From JBCBSZ01 sp039818945 (GTDB lineage Bacteria; Actinomycetota; Acidimicrobiia; Acidimicrobiales; Poriferisodalaceae): DNA of 64,000 bases. The translations under genes and the position numbers were made by a program. Positions 42,152-50,567 of this stretch are shown one piece after another. Below the pieces are notes generated by a model. It was given only the letters and a program-made list of their open reading frames with translations, did not search any database and was not told the origin of the DNA. Positions within the stretch are counted from its first letter, which is position 1. The number at the start of each line of letters is the position of its first letter. The stretch is from assembly GCA_039818945.1 (NCBI GenBank), contig JBCBSZ010000001.1, positions 62,001 through 126,000 on the forward strand. Direction: 5' to 3'.

Positions 42152-43414
42152 TCAGACGACGGGTGCCGGCACGGCGCACCGCCGGACCGTGACCGCCGTC
42201 GGCGTCTCGGCGTCGATCGTCGCCCCCACGCCGACGCCACGCAGCGCGTCGCGCAGATCGGTCGCCGAGCCGCCGTCGTCCATCACGACGGTTCCGACCA
42301 CGCAGGGCCGGCCGCCCTGCTCGAACAGCGCGTAGCGGTCGCCGCCCCACGCCGTGACCAGGTCGTGGGCGGCCGCATCGTCGAGCACCTGCTCCACCAG
42401 CAGGCGAAGCACGAAGGCACCCATGGTCCCGGTCGCCGTCACCTCGACCCCGACTGGCTCGGGGAGCTGGACCTCGACCGGCTGTTCGTCGTCGAGGTAG
42501 GCGTCGACGTCGAGCACCTGCTCGGTCGTCGTCGGAGGGCGGACGAAGGCCTGCTCGACGAGCGGCAGCCCGCCTCGCTCGTAGAGCTGCTCGCTGAGGG
42601 TCGCCCCCTCCTCGTACGGGAGCTCGAGGACCTGGAGCACGGCATCGGGGATGCGGGGCTCCGCCCAGTCGAACACGAAGCGCGACGGCAGCGCTCCCGC
42701 CGCCACCAGCTCGTCCCGGTAGTCGAACGCCACGCGTTGGGCGTTGCCCTCCAGCACGATCGAGTCGAAGCGGACGTCCTCGTCGGTGTCGATCCGCCGG
42801 TCGAGCGGCCGCTGCCGATCGAGCAGGTGGGTCAGCTCGTGCACGACGACCACGCTCGTGAGCAGCGGATGGTCGTCGGTCTCGAACAGGACGACCGGGC
42901 AGCACACGCCTCGCACCTGGTCGAGGCGGGCCTGACCGGCGGCGATCCGGTCGTCGTCCGGGCCGACGAGGCCGAGCGGCACGAACAGGTTCCACAGTCG
43001 CTCGTCGACGAAGAGCCCGGGGTCGATGTCGAGCTCGTCGCTGGCGACGGTGCCGAACGCGATCTCCGGCGGTTCGTCGAAGGTGAGACCGCTGCGCTGC
43101 TCGACGTAGGCGGCGAGGACCTCGATGTCGGTCTCGGCGACCGGCTCGGCGATCGTGGTCGGTGGCGCGACCGTGGTCGTGGTCGACGGGGTCGAGGTCG
43201 CCGGCACGGTGGTGGGTGGCGCGGCCGACGGACGCGGCGCGGTGGTGGGGGGCGCGGTCGACAGAGGAGGCGAGGTGGTGGGTGGCGCGGTCGACGGAGG
43301 AGGCGAGGTGGTGCTCGTCGCCGCCGGAGCGGCGGCCGTCTCGCCACCACCCGACGAGCACGCCGCCGCGAGCAACGCCACGGCGACGACCGCGACCGCC
43401 CGTGTCCGCCACAC
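42152..43414 (-). CDS. lipoprotein zinc metallopeptidase-like protein with Pro/Thr stalk
   Basis: A 420-residue exported protein. Residues 1-18 are a lipoprotein signal with lipobox LLAAAC (C19). Residues 32-90 are a Pro/Thr/Ser-rich stalk encoded partly by tandem repeats. The folded part contains HELTH at 192-196 with a downstream Glu in VLEGNAQR (E222), the gluzincin-type zinc set H-E-x2-H plus E. Two adjacent cysteines (GVCCPVV, 171-172) precede the site. It is probably a surface-anchored protease with the stalk spanning the envelope. It is convergent with the quinone reductase gene. No closer family is recognised. Confidence 0.72.
   Translation of the reverse strand: MWRTRAVAVVAVALLAAACSSGGGETAAAPAATSTTSPPPSTAPPTTSPPLSTAPPTTAPRPSAAPPTTVPATSTPSTTTTVAPPTTIAEPVAETDIEVLAAYVEQRSGLTFDEPPEIAFGTVASDELDIDPGLFVDERLWNLFVPLGLVGPDDDRIAAGQARLDQVRGVCCPVVLFETDDHPLLTSVVVVHELTHLLDRQRPLDRRIDTDEDVRFDSIVLEGNAQRVAFDYRDELVAAGALPSRFVFDWAEPRIPDAVLQVLELPYEEGATLSEQLYERGGLPLVEQAFVRPPTTTEQVLDVDAYLDDEQPVEVQLPEPVGVEVTATGTMGAFVLRLLVEQVLDDAAAHDLVTAWGGDRYALFEQGGRPCVVGTVVMDDGGSATDLRDALRGVGVGATIDAETPTAVTVRRCAVPAPVV
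43208..43306 (-). repeat. 33-bp tandem repeat encoding the Pro/Thr stalk
   Basis: Three copies of a 33-bp unit occupy 43208-43240, 43241-43273 and 43274-43306, followed by a partial copy starting GGTGGTG. Each encodes 11 residues of the type TAPPTTSPP-ST. Copies 2 and 3 are nearly identical and copy 1 is more diverged, so the array looks recently expanded and may vary in number between strains. Confidence 0.85.
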
Positions 43415-43486
43415 GCCGGCCAGGCTCCCACGTCGCGGGCCGTTCGTACCGTCAGGTCCGGGTCGACGGGCCGGGTTCCGGGCGGC

Positions 43487-44050
43487 TCATCGGGCGGGAC
43501 GTACGACGACGGAGGTGGGCGAGGTGAGGATGTCGAACACGGCCGACCGCTTGACCGCCGACGCGATCAGGGCGTCGAGCGAGCCCCGATCGGCGTCGCC
43601 CTCGACGTCGACGTCGACGGTGATCTGGCTGAAGCCGTTGCGCACGTCGGGGTCGATCCCGAGCACGCCGCGGACGTCCATGGAGCCGCGGGCGACGCTG
43701 TCGATCTTGGTGAGGGTGATGCCCCGGTTGGCGGCGGTCGTGGCGACGCCGGCGGCGACGCAGGCGGCGAGGGCGTGGAGGACGTACTCGTGCGGCGTCG
43801 GGCCGTGCCCGTGCCCCAGCGTCGGGTGATCCGCCGTGGCGGAGAACTCCGCGGCGTGCAGCTGGTCGCCCCCGGCGCCGTACCACTCGTGGATGGTCGA
43901 CCGGGTGGCGGTGCCCTCCACCCAGGTGTTGCGGGCCGTGAAGCGGAAGTCCGCCAGGTCCGGGTCGGCGGTCAGCTTCGCGATCGTGCCCCGGAGCTTC
44001 TCGAGGGGCACGCCGTTGGGCTCGGCGATGGTGGCTTCGGTGGTCGGCAT
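43487..44050 (-). CDS. OsmC-family protein
   Basis: A 187-residue OsmC/Ohr-fold protein. The helix-2 block LHALAACVAAGVATTAANRG has the single family cysteine (C in AACVA). GHGHGPTPHEYVLHA precedes it and the C-terminal strand region DVRNGFSQITVDVDVEGDAD is typical. Only one of the two redox cysteines of true Ohr peroxidases is present at the expected position; the second is not seen in the N-terminal half (ARNTWVEGTATRSTIHEW). It may therefore be a member of the broader group with an unknown thiol-related role. ATG 44050 lies opposite the divergent regulator gene. Confidence 0.85.
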   Translation of the reverse strand: MPTTEATIAEPNGVPLEKLRGTIAKLTADPDLADFRFTARNTWVEGTATRSTIHEWYGAGGDQLHAAEFSATADHPTLGHGHGPTPHEYVLHALAACVAAGVATTAANRGITLTKIDSVARGSMDVRGVLGIDPDVRNGFSQITVDVDVEGDADRGSLDALIASAVKRSAVFDILTSPTSVVVRPAR

Positions 44051-44209
44051 GGTGGTCTCCGCTCGTCTGATCGGTGTGGCCGACGGCGGGCGCCGTGGCT
44101 CCACCTCACCTTCCGCCTTCTCGACGGCGGGTGCGTGGAGACCGGTTGGAGAACTCCTGGAGACGCTGATCCGAGTCCGCTGACCTGCGCATCTGCGATA
44201 CTGCCGCCC

Positions 44210-46624
44210 ATGCGCGTCGAGTTCGACGGCCACCGGCTCGACACCGACACCCGGGAGCTCGTCGGACCGGAGGGCGCGACCGTGCCCCTCGAGCCGCAGG
44301 CGTTCGACGTCCTCGCCGTGCTCGTCCGGGAGCGTCACCGCGTGGTCCCCCGGGCCGAGCTGCTCGACGAGGTCTGGGGCAGCCAGTTCGTCACGGACTC
44401 CGCGCTGGCCACGAGGATCAAACAGGTCCGCCAGGCGGTCGGGGACGACGGCCGACGCCAGGAGATCGTGAAGACCCTGCACGGGCGCGGGGTCCGCTTC
44501 GTCGCCGAGGTGACCGAGCTCGCCGACGACCAACCCGGCCCCGCACGGCCCGCCCCACCGCCGGGTCGACCCGAGATCGATCCCGACCTCACCGTCGGGC
44601 CGCTGATCGGTCGGACCGACGACCTCGAGCTCATCGCGACCAAGACCGCACGCCACCGCGTGGTCACCCTGACCGGGCCGGGTGGTGTGGGCAAGACGCA
44701 CCTGCTGCACCACGTCGCCCGGCGGGTCGGTGCGGCCAGCGGGAGCGGCGCCGTGATCGTCGAGCTCGCGCCCCTGCGGACCGGGGAGGCCGTCGGCTCG
44801 GCCCTGCTCGCCGCGGTCGGCGCAGGTGGCGACGGCCGATCCGATCCGCTCGACGCCGCCATCGGTCACCTGCGGTCCAGCGACGCGCTGCTGCTGCTCG
44901 ACAACGCCGAGCACGTCATCGACGAGGTCGCCGCCGTCTGTCGTCGGGTGCAGGACGAGTGCCCCGAGGTCCGCCTCGTCGTGTCGTCGCGCCGCCCGCT
45001 CGCGTTGCCGGGCGAGGCGCTCCACGCGGTCGCACCGTTGGCTGAGGAGGCGAGCGCGGAGCTCTTCGTCCAACAGGCGCAACTGGTCGGCGCGGACATG
45101 GAGCCCTCGGATCCGGCCGTCCGAGAGCTGTGCCGACGGGTCGACGGCATCCCCCTGGCGGTGCGCGTCCTCGCCGGGCGGAGCCACGTGTTCTCCGTCG
45201 ACGACCTGTCCGAGGACCTCGCCGCCCACCTCGGCCGACCGGTTGGTGACGACGGCCGTCACGAGAGCGTCGAGGGCGCGCTGGCGTGGTCGATCGAGGC
45301 GCTCGATGCCGACGATCGCGGCGTGCTCCAGCACCTGTCGGTCGCCGCCGGCTGGTTCGATCTCGCGGCTGCAGCGGCCATCGCGGGGGTCGACGACGTG
45401 ACCGCACCGCTGCTCCGGCTCCACCAGCAGTCCCTGGTCGTGGCGTCACCCGACCGCGGTGTCAGCCGCTTTCGCCTGCTCGAACCGATCCGCCTCTTCG
45501 TCGCGACCTCCCGCGCCGACCGCGCCGCCGAGCAACGCCATGCCGACCACTACCTCGCCGTCGCCGAGCGAGCGGCGATCGACATCGACAGGCCGGAGAT
45601 CGACCGAGGCTTCGCGACGATCGAACGGGACTGGGCGAACCTGCGTCTCGCGTTCGAGCACCACCGAGCCGGCGACGACCTCGCCGCGATGGTGCGGATG
45701 GTCGACGCCCTGGCCGACTACGCGGAGGGCAACCTCTCCTCCGAGGTGCATCGCTTCGCCGCCATCGCCTTCGAGGCGCACGTCGGGGCCAACGCGGCCG
45801 TGCCGCTCTCGCTGCGAGCGAACCACGCCCGGTTCGTCTCGCACCGCGGTGACCTGGCGCAGGTGACCGACCTCCTCCGCGGGATCAGGGAGAGCGACGG
45901 ATCTAACCGGCTCAGCACGGCGCTGATGACCCGCGACTTCTTCGCCGGCGACCTCGACGCGACGAGGGCGACCCTGGAGGCCGGCCTCGACCGGAACGCC
46001 GGGACCGGTGGCTTCGGGGAGTTCTCCTTCAGCGCGCTCGCCATCATCAGCGGCGTGCTGCCGTCGGAGCGGGTGGCGCAGCTGGCGACGCGACTGGAGC
46101 GGCTGGGGGCATCGGGCGGCTACGTGGCCCGATGCTTCGGCGACTACGGGCTCGCCGTGCGGCAGCTCCACGACGGGGAGGTCGAGCAGGCGATCGACAC
46201 CCTCACCGACGTGGAGGAGCGCTTCGAGGAGCGACGCCACTCGGGCTTCGCCCGTGTCGCCACCTCGCTGCGCAGCCTCGCGCTGGTCCGCGTGGGCGAC
46301 CCGGACCTGATGCGCTCGATGATGGTTCGCTCGCTCGAGCGCGGGCTCGACCAGGGAGCCGGCTCGATGATGGCCGGCGACATCGCCCGGGCGGCCCGGC
46401 TGCTGGCGCGATTCGGCGACGTGGACACCGCCGTCACCCTGGCCTCGGCCGGTGAGTCATCGGGCTTCGCCGCCGGAGCGGAGGCGATGGCCGAGGTGTC
46501 CGCAGGGCGCGACGCCGACGGCGGCGACGACGAGCGTTGGGCGAGGGCGGTCGAGATCGGCCGCTCGCTCACGCTCGAGGACGCGGCCCGCCTCGCCATC
46601 GAGGCGCTCTCCGCGATCGCCTGA
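44210..46624 (+). CDS. STAND regulator: OmpR-type winged helix plus NB-ARC-like ATPase and helical repeats
   Basis: An 804-residue regulator. Residues 1-100 form a winged helix (EPQAFDVLAVLVRERHRVVP, then TRIKQVRQAVGDDGRRQEIV and TLHGRGVRFVAE). A linker leads to an ATPase starting at IGRTDDLE (133), with Walker A GPGGVGKT at 156-163, Walker B ALLLLDNAEH near 225 and a sensor LVVSSRRPL. The C-terminal half is TPR-like. It lacks the BTAD found in the 4.1-kb regulator. A GATACT hexamer (44197-44202) lies 7 bp before the ATG, so the transcript may be leaderless. Targets could include the divergent OsmC gene; unproven. Confidence 0.88.
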   Translation: MRVEFDGHRLDTDTRELVGPEGATVPLEPQAFDVLAVLVRERHRVVPRAELLDEVWGSQFVTDSALATRIKQVRQAVGDDGRRQEIVKTLHGRGVRFVAEVTELADDQPGPARPAPPPGRPEIDPDLTVGPLIGRTDDLELIATKTARHRVVTLTGPGGVGKTHLLHHVARRVGAASGSGAVIVELAPLRTGEAVGSALLAAVGAGGDGRSDPLDAAIGHLRSSDALLLLDNAEHVIDEVAAVCRRVQDECPEVRLVVSSRRPLALPGEALHAVAPLAEEASAELFVQQAQLVGADMEPSDPAVRELCRRVDGIPLAVRVLAGRSHVFSVDDLSEDLAAHLGRPVGDDGRHESVEGALAWSIEALDADDRGVLQHLSVAAGWFDLAAAAAIAGVDDVTAPLLRLHQQSLVVASPDRGVSRFRLLEPIRLFVATSRADRAAEQRHADHYLAVAERAAIDIDRPEIDRGFATIERDWANLRLAFEHHRAGDDLAAMVRMVDALADYAEGNLSSEVHRFAAIAFEAHVGANAAVPLSLRANHARFVSHRGDLAQVTDLLRGIRESDGSNRLSTALMTRDFFAGDLDATRATLEAGLDRNAGTGGFGEFSFSALAIISGVLPSERVAQLATRLERLGASGGYVARCFGDYGLAVRQLHDGEVEQAIDTLTDVEERFEERRHSGFARVATSLRSLALVRVGDPDLMRSMMVRSLERGLDQGAGSMMAGDIARAARLLARFGDVDTAVTLASAGESSGFAAGAEAMAEVSAGRDADGGDDERWARAVEIGRSLTLEDAARLAIEALSAIA

Positions 46625-46628
46625 CCGA

Positions 46629-48899
46629 TCAGCTCCCCGGCTCGTTCATCGCCCGCCACACCCGCTGCGGCGTGACCGGGATGTCGACGTGGCGGACACC
46701 GAGGTGGGCGAGCGCGTCGACCACCGCGTTCTGGACCGCCGGCGTCGAGCCGATCGTGCCCGACTCCCCGATGCCCTTCACGCCGAGCGGGTTGACCGGG
46801 GTCGGCGTCTCCTGCTCGATGCGCTCGAACGAGGGCAGCTCGGCCGCCGACACGATCCCGTAGTCGAGGAAGTTGGTCGTCAACGGGTTGCCGTCGGGGT
46901 CGTAGTGGAACTCCTCCATGAGCGCCTGGGCGATGCCGGAGGCGACGCCGCCGTGCACCTGCCCGTCGACGACCATCGGGTTCACGAGGACCCCGGCGTC
47001 GTCGCACGCGACGTGCCGCACCACCGTGACCTCGCCGGTCCCGGGGTCGACCTCGACCACCGAGGCGTGCACACCGAACGGGAACGTCGCACCCGGCGGT
47101 TGGAAGTCGATCTCCCCCGACAGCTGCTCGCCGCCGTTCGCTGCCTCGGTCGCGACCTCGGGCCACCCGACCGACACCGCCGGCGTCCCCACCACGGCGA
47201 AGCGACCCCCGTCGACGTCGAGCACGACGTCGTCGACGTTCGCCTCGAGCAGGTGGGCGGCGAGCTCACGGGCCCGGTCGACCACCAGCTCCGCGGCCTG
47301 GTGCACGGCGGTGCCGCCGGTCTGCAGCGAGCGCGAGCCCCCGGTGCCGCCGCCCCGCGGGACCTCGCCGGTGTCACCGTGGCGGACCTCGATCCGCTCG
47401 AAGGGGATGCCCAACACGTCGGCGGCCACCTGGGCGAAGGTCGTGTGGTGGCCCTGGCCGTGAGCGGAGCTGCCGGTGAGGACGAGCGCCGAGCCGTCGG
47501 GGCGGACCTCGACGCTGCCGAACTCGCCGTTGCCGATCGGGTTGGCCACCTCGACGTAGGCGGCCCAGCCGAGACCCAGCAGCGGCTCACCCGACGCCCG
47601 GCGGCGGGCCTGCTCGGTGCGGAGCTCGTCGACGTCGACCACCCCGAGCACGGCGTCCAGGGCGTCCTCGTACCGACCGGTGTCCATGTTCATGCCCGCC
47701 GGGGTGTCGTACGGGAACTGGTCCTCGCGCACGAAGTTGCGTCGCCGGACCTCGGCGGGGTCGGCACCGACCTCGGCGGCGAAGACGTCGACCATCCGCT
47801 CGATCGCGTGCGCCGCCTCCGGTCGACCGGCACCCCGGTAGGCCCCGACCGGCGTGGTGTTGGTGATGACCGACCGGAAGCCGACCTCGAGGTTCGCGAT
47901 GTCGTACACGCCCGTCGCCATGCGCCCGGTGATCATCGGCAGCACGCTCCCCGTTGCCGGGTAGGCACCGCCGTCCTGGAGGATCTCCAGCCGGTAGTGG
48001 GTGATCCGCCCGTCCGCGGTGCCACCCATCGTGGCCGTGAAGTCCTGCCCCCGGCCGTGGGCGAGGTTGAGCATCGACTCGGTCCGGGTCTCGACCCAGG
48101 CCACCGGCCGGCCGATGGCGCGGGCGGCCAGCGCCACGACGATGTCCTCGGCGTAGGCGCCGTTCTTGGCGCCGAAGCCGCCGCCCACCTCGGGCGTGAT
48201 GACCCGGACGTCGTCCTGCTCGACGCCGCACGCCGACGCGATCGAGTCGCGGGCGGTGTGGGGGAACTGCGTGCACGACCACTGCGTCAGGTGCGGGCGT
48301 CCGTCCCGCTCGCCCCAGGACGAGATCGACGTGCGGGGCTCGATCGGTGCCCCGCTCATGCGCTGGTTCCGGAAGCTCAGGGTCGCCGTGACCTCGCACC
48401 CGGCGAAGAAGTCCTCGGCGTCCGGGCAGGGTTGGGCGAAGACCGTGTTGGTGCCGGCCGCCTCGTGGACCACCAGCTCGTCGGTCGCCGCCGCTCGGGG
48501 ATCGACCACGGCCTCGAGCGGCTCGACGTCGACGAACACCGCCTCGGCGGCGTCGGCTCCCGCGGCGGGGGTCTCGGCCAGGATCAGCGCGATCGGCTCG
48601 CCGACGTAGCGAACCCGGTCGGTGGCGAGCCAGGTGCGGGTCATGTCGGCGTTGAAGAAGGGGAACGGGGGTGGCACCGCGGGCAGCTCGAGGTCGGCGG
48701 CGGTGTAGACGGCGACGACGCCGGGCATCGCGAGCGCCTCGCTCACGTCGATCGACTCGATCGACCCGTGGGCGAGGAAGCTGCGAACGAACACGGCGTG
48801 CAGCGCGTCGTCGGGGGCGAGGTCGCCGACGTAGCGGCCGGCGCCCCGCAGCAGTGCGGGGTCCTCGGTGCGGCGGACTCGGGTGCCCAGCAGGGTCAT
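46629..48899 (-). CDS. molybdopterin-binding large subunit, xanthine dehydrogenase family (form II CoxL-like)
   Basis: A 756-residue molybdenum hydroxylase subunit. N-terminal GTRVRRTEDPALLRGAGRYV, the VGGGFGAKNGAYAEDIVVA loop, the active-site loop VGAYRGAGRPEAAH near 350 and the catalytic glutamate E712 in GVKGIGESGTIG are all present. AYRGAGR is the form II signature; the AYRCSFR loop of true aerobic CO dehydrogenases is absent, so the substrate is probably an aldehyde, purine or N-heterocycle. No FAD or 2Fe-2S subunit gene is adjacent. It overlaps the upstream TetR gene by 4 nt, so it is cotranscribed with its probable regulator. Confidence 0.92.
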   Translation of the reverse strand: MTLLGTRVRRTEDPALLRGAGRYVGDLAPDDALHAVFVRSFLAHGSIESIDVSEALAMPGVVAVYTAADLELPAVPPPFPFFNADMTRTWLATDRVRYVGEPIALILAETPAAGADAAEAVFVDVEPLEAVVDPRAAATDELVVHEAAGTNTVFAQPCPDAEDFFAGCEVTATLSFRNQRMSGAPIEPRTSISSWGERDGRPHLTQWSCTQFPHTARDSIASACGVEQDDVRVITPEVGGGFGAKNGAYAEDIVVALAARAIGRPVAWVETRTESMLNLAHGRGQDFTATMGGTADGRITHYRLEILQDGGAYPATGSVLPMITGRMATGVYDIANLEVGFRSVITNTTPVGAYRGAGRPEAAHAIERMVDVFAAEVGADPAEVRRRNFVREDQFPYDTPAGMNMDTGRYEDALDAVLGVVDVDELRTEQARRRASGEPLLGLGWAAYVEVANPIGNGEFGSVEVRPDGSALVLTGSSAHGQGHHTTFAQVAADVLGIPFERIEVRHGDTGEVPRGGGTGGSRSLQTGGTAVHQAAELVVDRARELAAHLLEANVDDVVLDVDGGRFAVVGTPAVSVGWPEVATEAANGGEQLSGEIDFQPPGATFPFGVHASVVEVDPGTGEVTVVRHVACDDAGVLVNPMVVDGQVHGGVASGIAQALMEEFHYDPDGNPLTTNFLDYGIVSAAELPSFERIEQETPTPVNPLGVKGIGESGTIGSTPAVQNAVVDALAHLGVRHVDIPVTPQRVWRAMNEPGS

Positions 48900-49588
48900 G
48901 CGTGCTCCTGGATCGGATGGGGTTCGGACGGTGGGTCGATCTCGAGGTAGCTGCACACCGAGCGCATCGCCTCGGCGTGCAGCTGCTCGTCGGTGCGGGT
49001 GCCGAAGCGGGTGGGCAACCGTGCCTCGAGCAACCGGCTGCGCAGGATCGAGCCGAGCTGCTCGAGCACGAAGCTCACGGCGAGCTCGGGGTCGGGGTGG
49101 CCGAGCTCGTCGCGCCGGGCGAGCAGGAGCCGACGCAGCCCCTCGTCGACCTGGACGCGGAGCTCGTCGTGGCGGGCAGCGAGCGCGGGGTCGACGCGGC
49201 ACACCATGAGGCAGGCCCGCTTCCGGCCCGGCCGGTCGCGGTCGGTGCGGAGGGAGAAGGCGACGTAGCTGGACAATATGTCGGCGACCGACGCGCCCTC
49301 CCAGCGAGCGGGGTCGAGCGCCGCCTTCGTGGTGGCGTCGAGCTCGGCGGCGTAGCGCTCGAAGAGGGCGACCTGGAGGGCGTGCTTGTCGCGGTAGTGG
49401 TGGTACAGCGCGCCGATCGTGACGCCGGCGGCCGCGGCGATGTCGACGACCGTCGCGCCCTCGACCCCCAGCTCGGCGAAGCGCTCCTCGGCCGCGTCGA
49501 GCAGCGCTGCCTTGGTCCGCCCGCCCCTGGTCGATTCGGCACGACGGACCCATCGGAGCTCCGACTCGGTCGAGTCGACCATAACCAT
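48896..49588 (-). CDS. TetR-family regulator of the molybdenum hydroxylase
   Basis: A 230-residue TetR protein. The HTH is LLDAAEERFAELGVEGATVV then IAAAAGVTIGALYHHYRDKH; the C-terminal domain includes SFVLEQLGSILRSRLLEARL. Start candidates are ATG 49588 and ATG 49582. I choose 49588 because the hexamer CATAAT lies 8 bp upstream, which fits a leaderless message. Both lie inside a palindrome that also precedes the divergent SDR gene. The stop overlaps the large-subunit gene as ATGA, so repressor and enzyme are coupled. Confidence 0.88.
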   Translation of the reverse strand: MVMVDSTESELRWVRRAESTRGGRTKAALLDAAEERFAELGVEGATVVDIAAAAGVTIGALYHHYRDKHALQVALFERYAAELDATTKAALDPARWEGASVADILSSYVAFSLRTDRDRPGRKRACLMVCRVDPALAARHDELRVQVDEGLRRLLLARRDELGHPDPELAVSFVLEQLGSILRSRLLEARLPTRFGTRTDEQLHAEAMRSVCSYLEIDPPSEPHPIQEHA

Positions 49589-49602
49589 GACTATGATTAT
49601 GG
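49579..49602. promoter_or_regulatory. TetR operator overlapping start region of the regulator gene
   Basis: CCATAACCAT (49579-49588) and ATGATTATGG (49593-49602) form a 10-bp dyad with one mismatch and a 4-bp centre. It covers the TetR start codons and the -10-like CATAAT on the minus strand, and lies 24 bp before the divergent SDR start. Confidence 0.6.
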
Positions 49603-49625
49603 CACGAGTCGGAGGAGGCACGGAC

Positions 49626-50543
49626 ATGGGGTACGACGTCGACCGGCTGCCGGGTCAGGAGGGCCGAGTCGCGCTGATCACCGGCGCCAACACGGGCCTC
49701 GGGTTCCACAACGCGAAGGACCTCGCCGCCAAGGGCGCGAAGGTCGTCATGGCGTGTCGAAGCGAGTCCCGGGCCGAGGACGCGATGCGACGCATCCGGG
49801 CCGAGGTCCCCGACGCCGACCTCGAGCTGCTCCTGCTCGACCTCGGCTCGCTCGAGGCCGTGCGGTCCGCCGCCGCGACCTTCCGGGAGCGCCACGACTC
49901 CCTCGATCTGCTCGTCAACAACGCCGGCATCATGATGACGCCCTACGAGCAGACCGAGGACGGGTTCGAGGGGCAGATGGCCGCCAACTACTGGGGCCAC
50001 TTCCTGCTCACGATGTCGCTCGTCGACCTGCTGCCCGACACCCCGGCGTCGCGGATCGTGACGCTGTCGAGCCTCGCCCACGCCCAGGGCGCCAAGCGGA
50101 TCAACTTCGACGACCTCCACTGGGAGCGGAAGTACAGCCGTCAGGGCGCCTACCAGCAGACCAAGCTCGCCTGCCTGATGTTCACGCTCGAGCTGGACCG
50201 CCGGCTCCGAGCGGCGGGCAAGGAGATCGTGTCGGCGGCGTCGCACCCGGGCGTGTCCGAGACCGAGCTGGGCCGAGCGCTGCCGAAGGCGCTCGTCCTC
50301 GCGGTGCGCTACACCATCGGCCCGTTCATGTCGCACGACCCCGACGTGGCGTCGCTCCCGACGCTCGTCGCCGCCATCGACCCCGACGTGAGCGGTGGCG
50401 ACTACCTCGGTCCCCAGGGCTTCCAGGAGTTCCGCGGCGACCCGGGCCCGGCGAAGATCCACGCCTGCGCTCGCGACGAGGCCGCCGCACGACGCCTGTG
50501 GGAGCGATCGGTCGAGCTGACCGGCGCCGACCTCCCGTTCTGA
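49626..50543 (+). CDS. SDR oxidoreductase, retinol dehydrogenase/protochlorophyllide-reductase-like
   Basis: A 305-residue short-chain dehydrogenase. The cofactor loop is ALITGANTGLGFHNAKDLAA, NNAGIM follows, the catalytic serine is in IVTLSSLAHAQG and the Tyr-Lys pair in GAYQQTKLACLMF. The length and the HPGVSETEL segment match the WWOX/retinol dehydrogenase-like SDR group widespread in actinobacteria. GGAGGAGG at 49611-49618 gives a strong ribosome site for ATG 49626. It is divergent from TetR across a palindromic operator and so is probably under the same control as the molybdenum hydroxylase. Confidence 0.92.
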   Translation: MGYDVDRLPGQEGRVALITGANTGLGFHNAKDLAAKGAKVVMACRSESRAEDAMRRIRAEVPDADLELLLLDLGSLEAVRSAAATFRERHDSLDLLVNNAGIMMTPYEQTEDGFEGQMAANYWGHFLLTMSLVDLLPDTPASRIVTLSSLAHAQGAKRINFDDLHWERKYSRQGAYQQTKLACLMFTLELDRRLRAAGKEIVSAASHPGVSETELGRALPKALVLAVRYTIGPFMSHDPDVASLPTLVAAIDPDVSGGDYLGPQGFQEFRGDPGPAKIHACARDEAAARRLWERSVELTGADLPF

Positions 50544-50567
50544 GCGCCCGCTCCGCTCAGAGGGCGC
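50544..50567. terminator. hairpin between convergent SDR and flavin reductase genes
   Basis: GCGCCC (50544-50549) and GGGCGC (50562-50567) flank a 12-nt loop directly after the SDR stop and over the stop of the convergent gene. Weak terminator candidate. Confidence 0.35.

Noticed and set aside
43208..43306. Possible CRISPR-like repeat
   Set aside because: Copies are directly adjacent without spacers and remain in frame as a Pro/Thr coding repeat.
46629..48899. Aerobic CO dehydrogenase large subunit
   Set aside because: The loop is AYRGAGR, not AYRCSFR, so CO oxidation is not supported.
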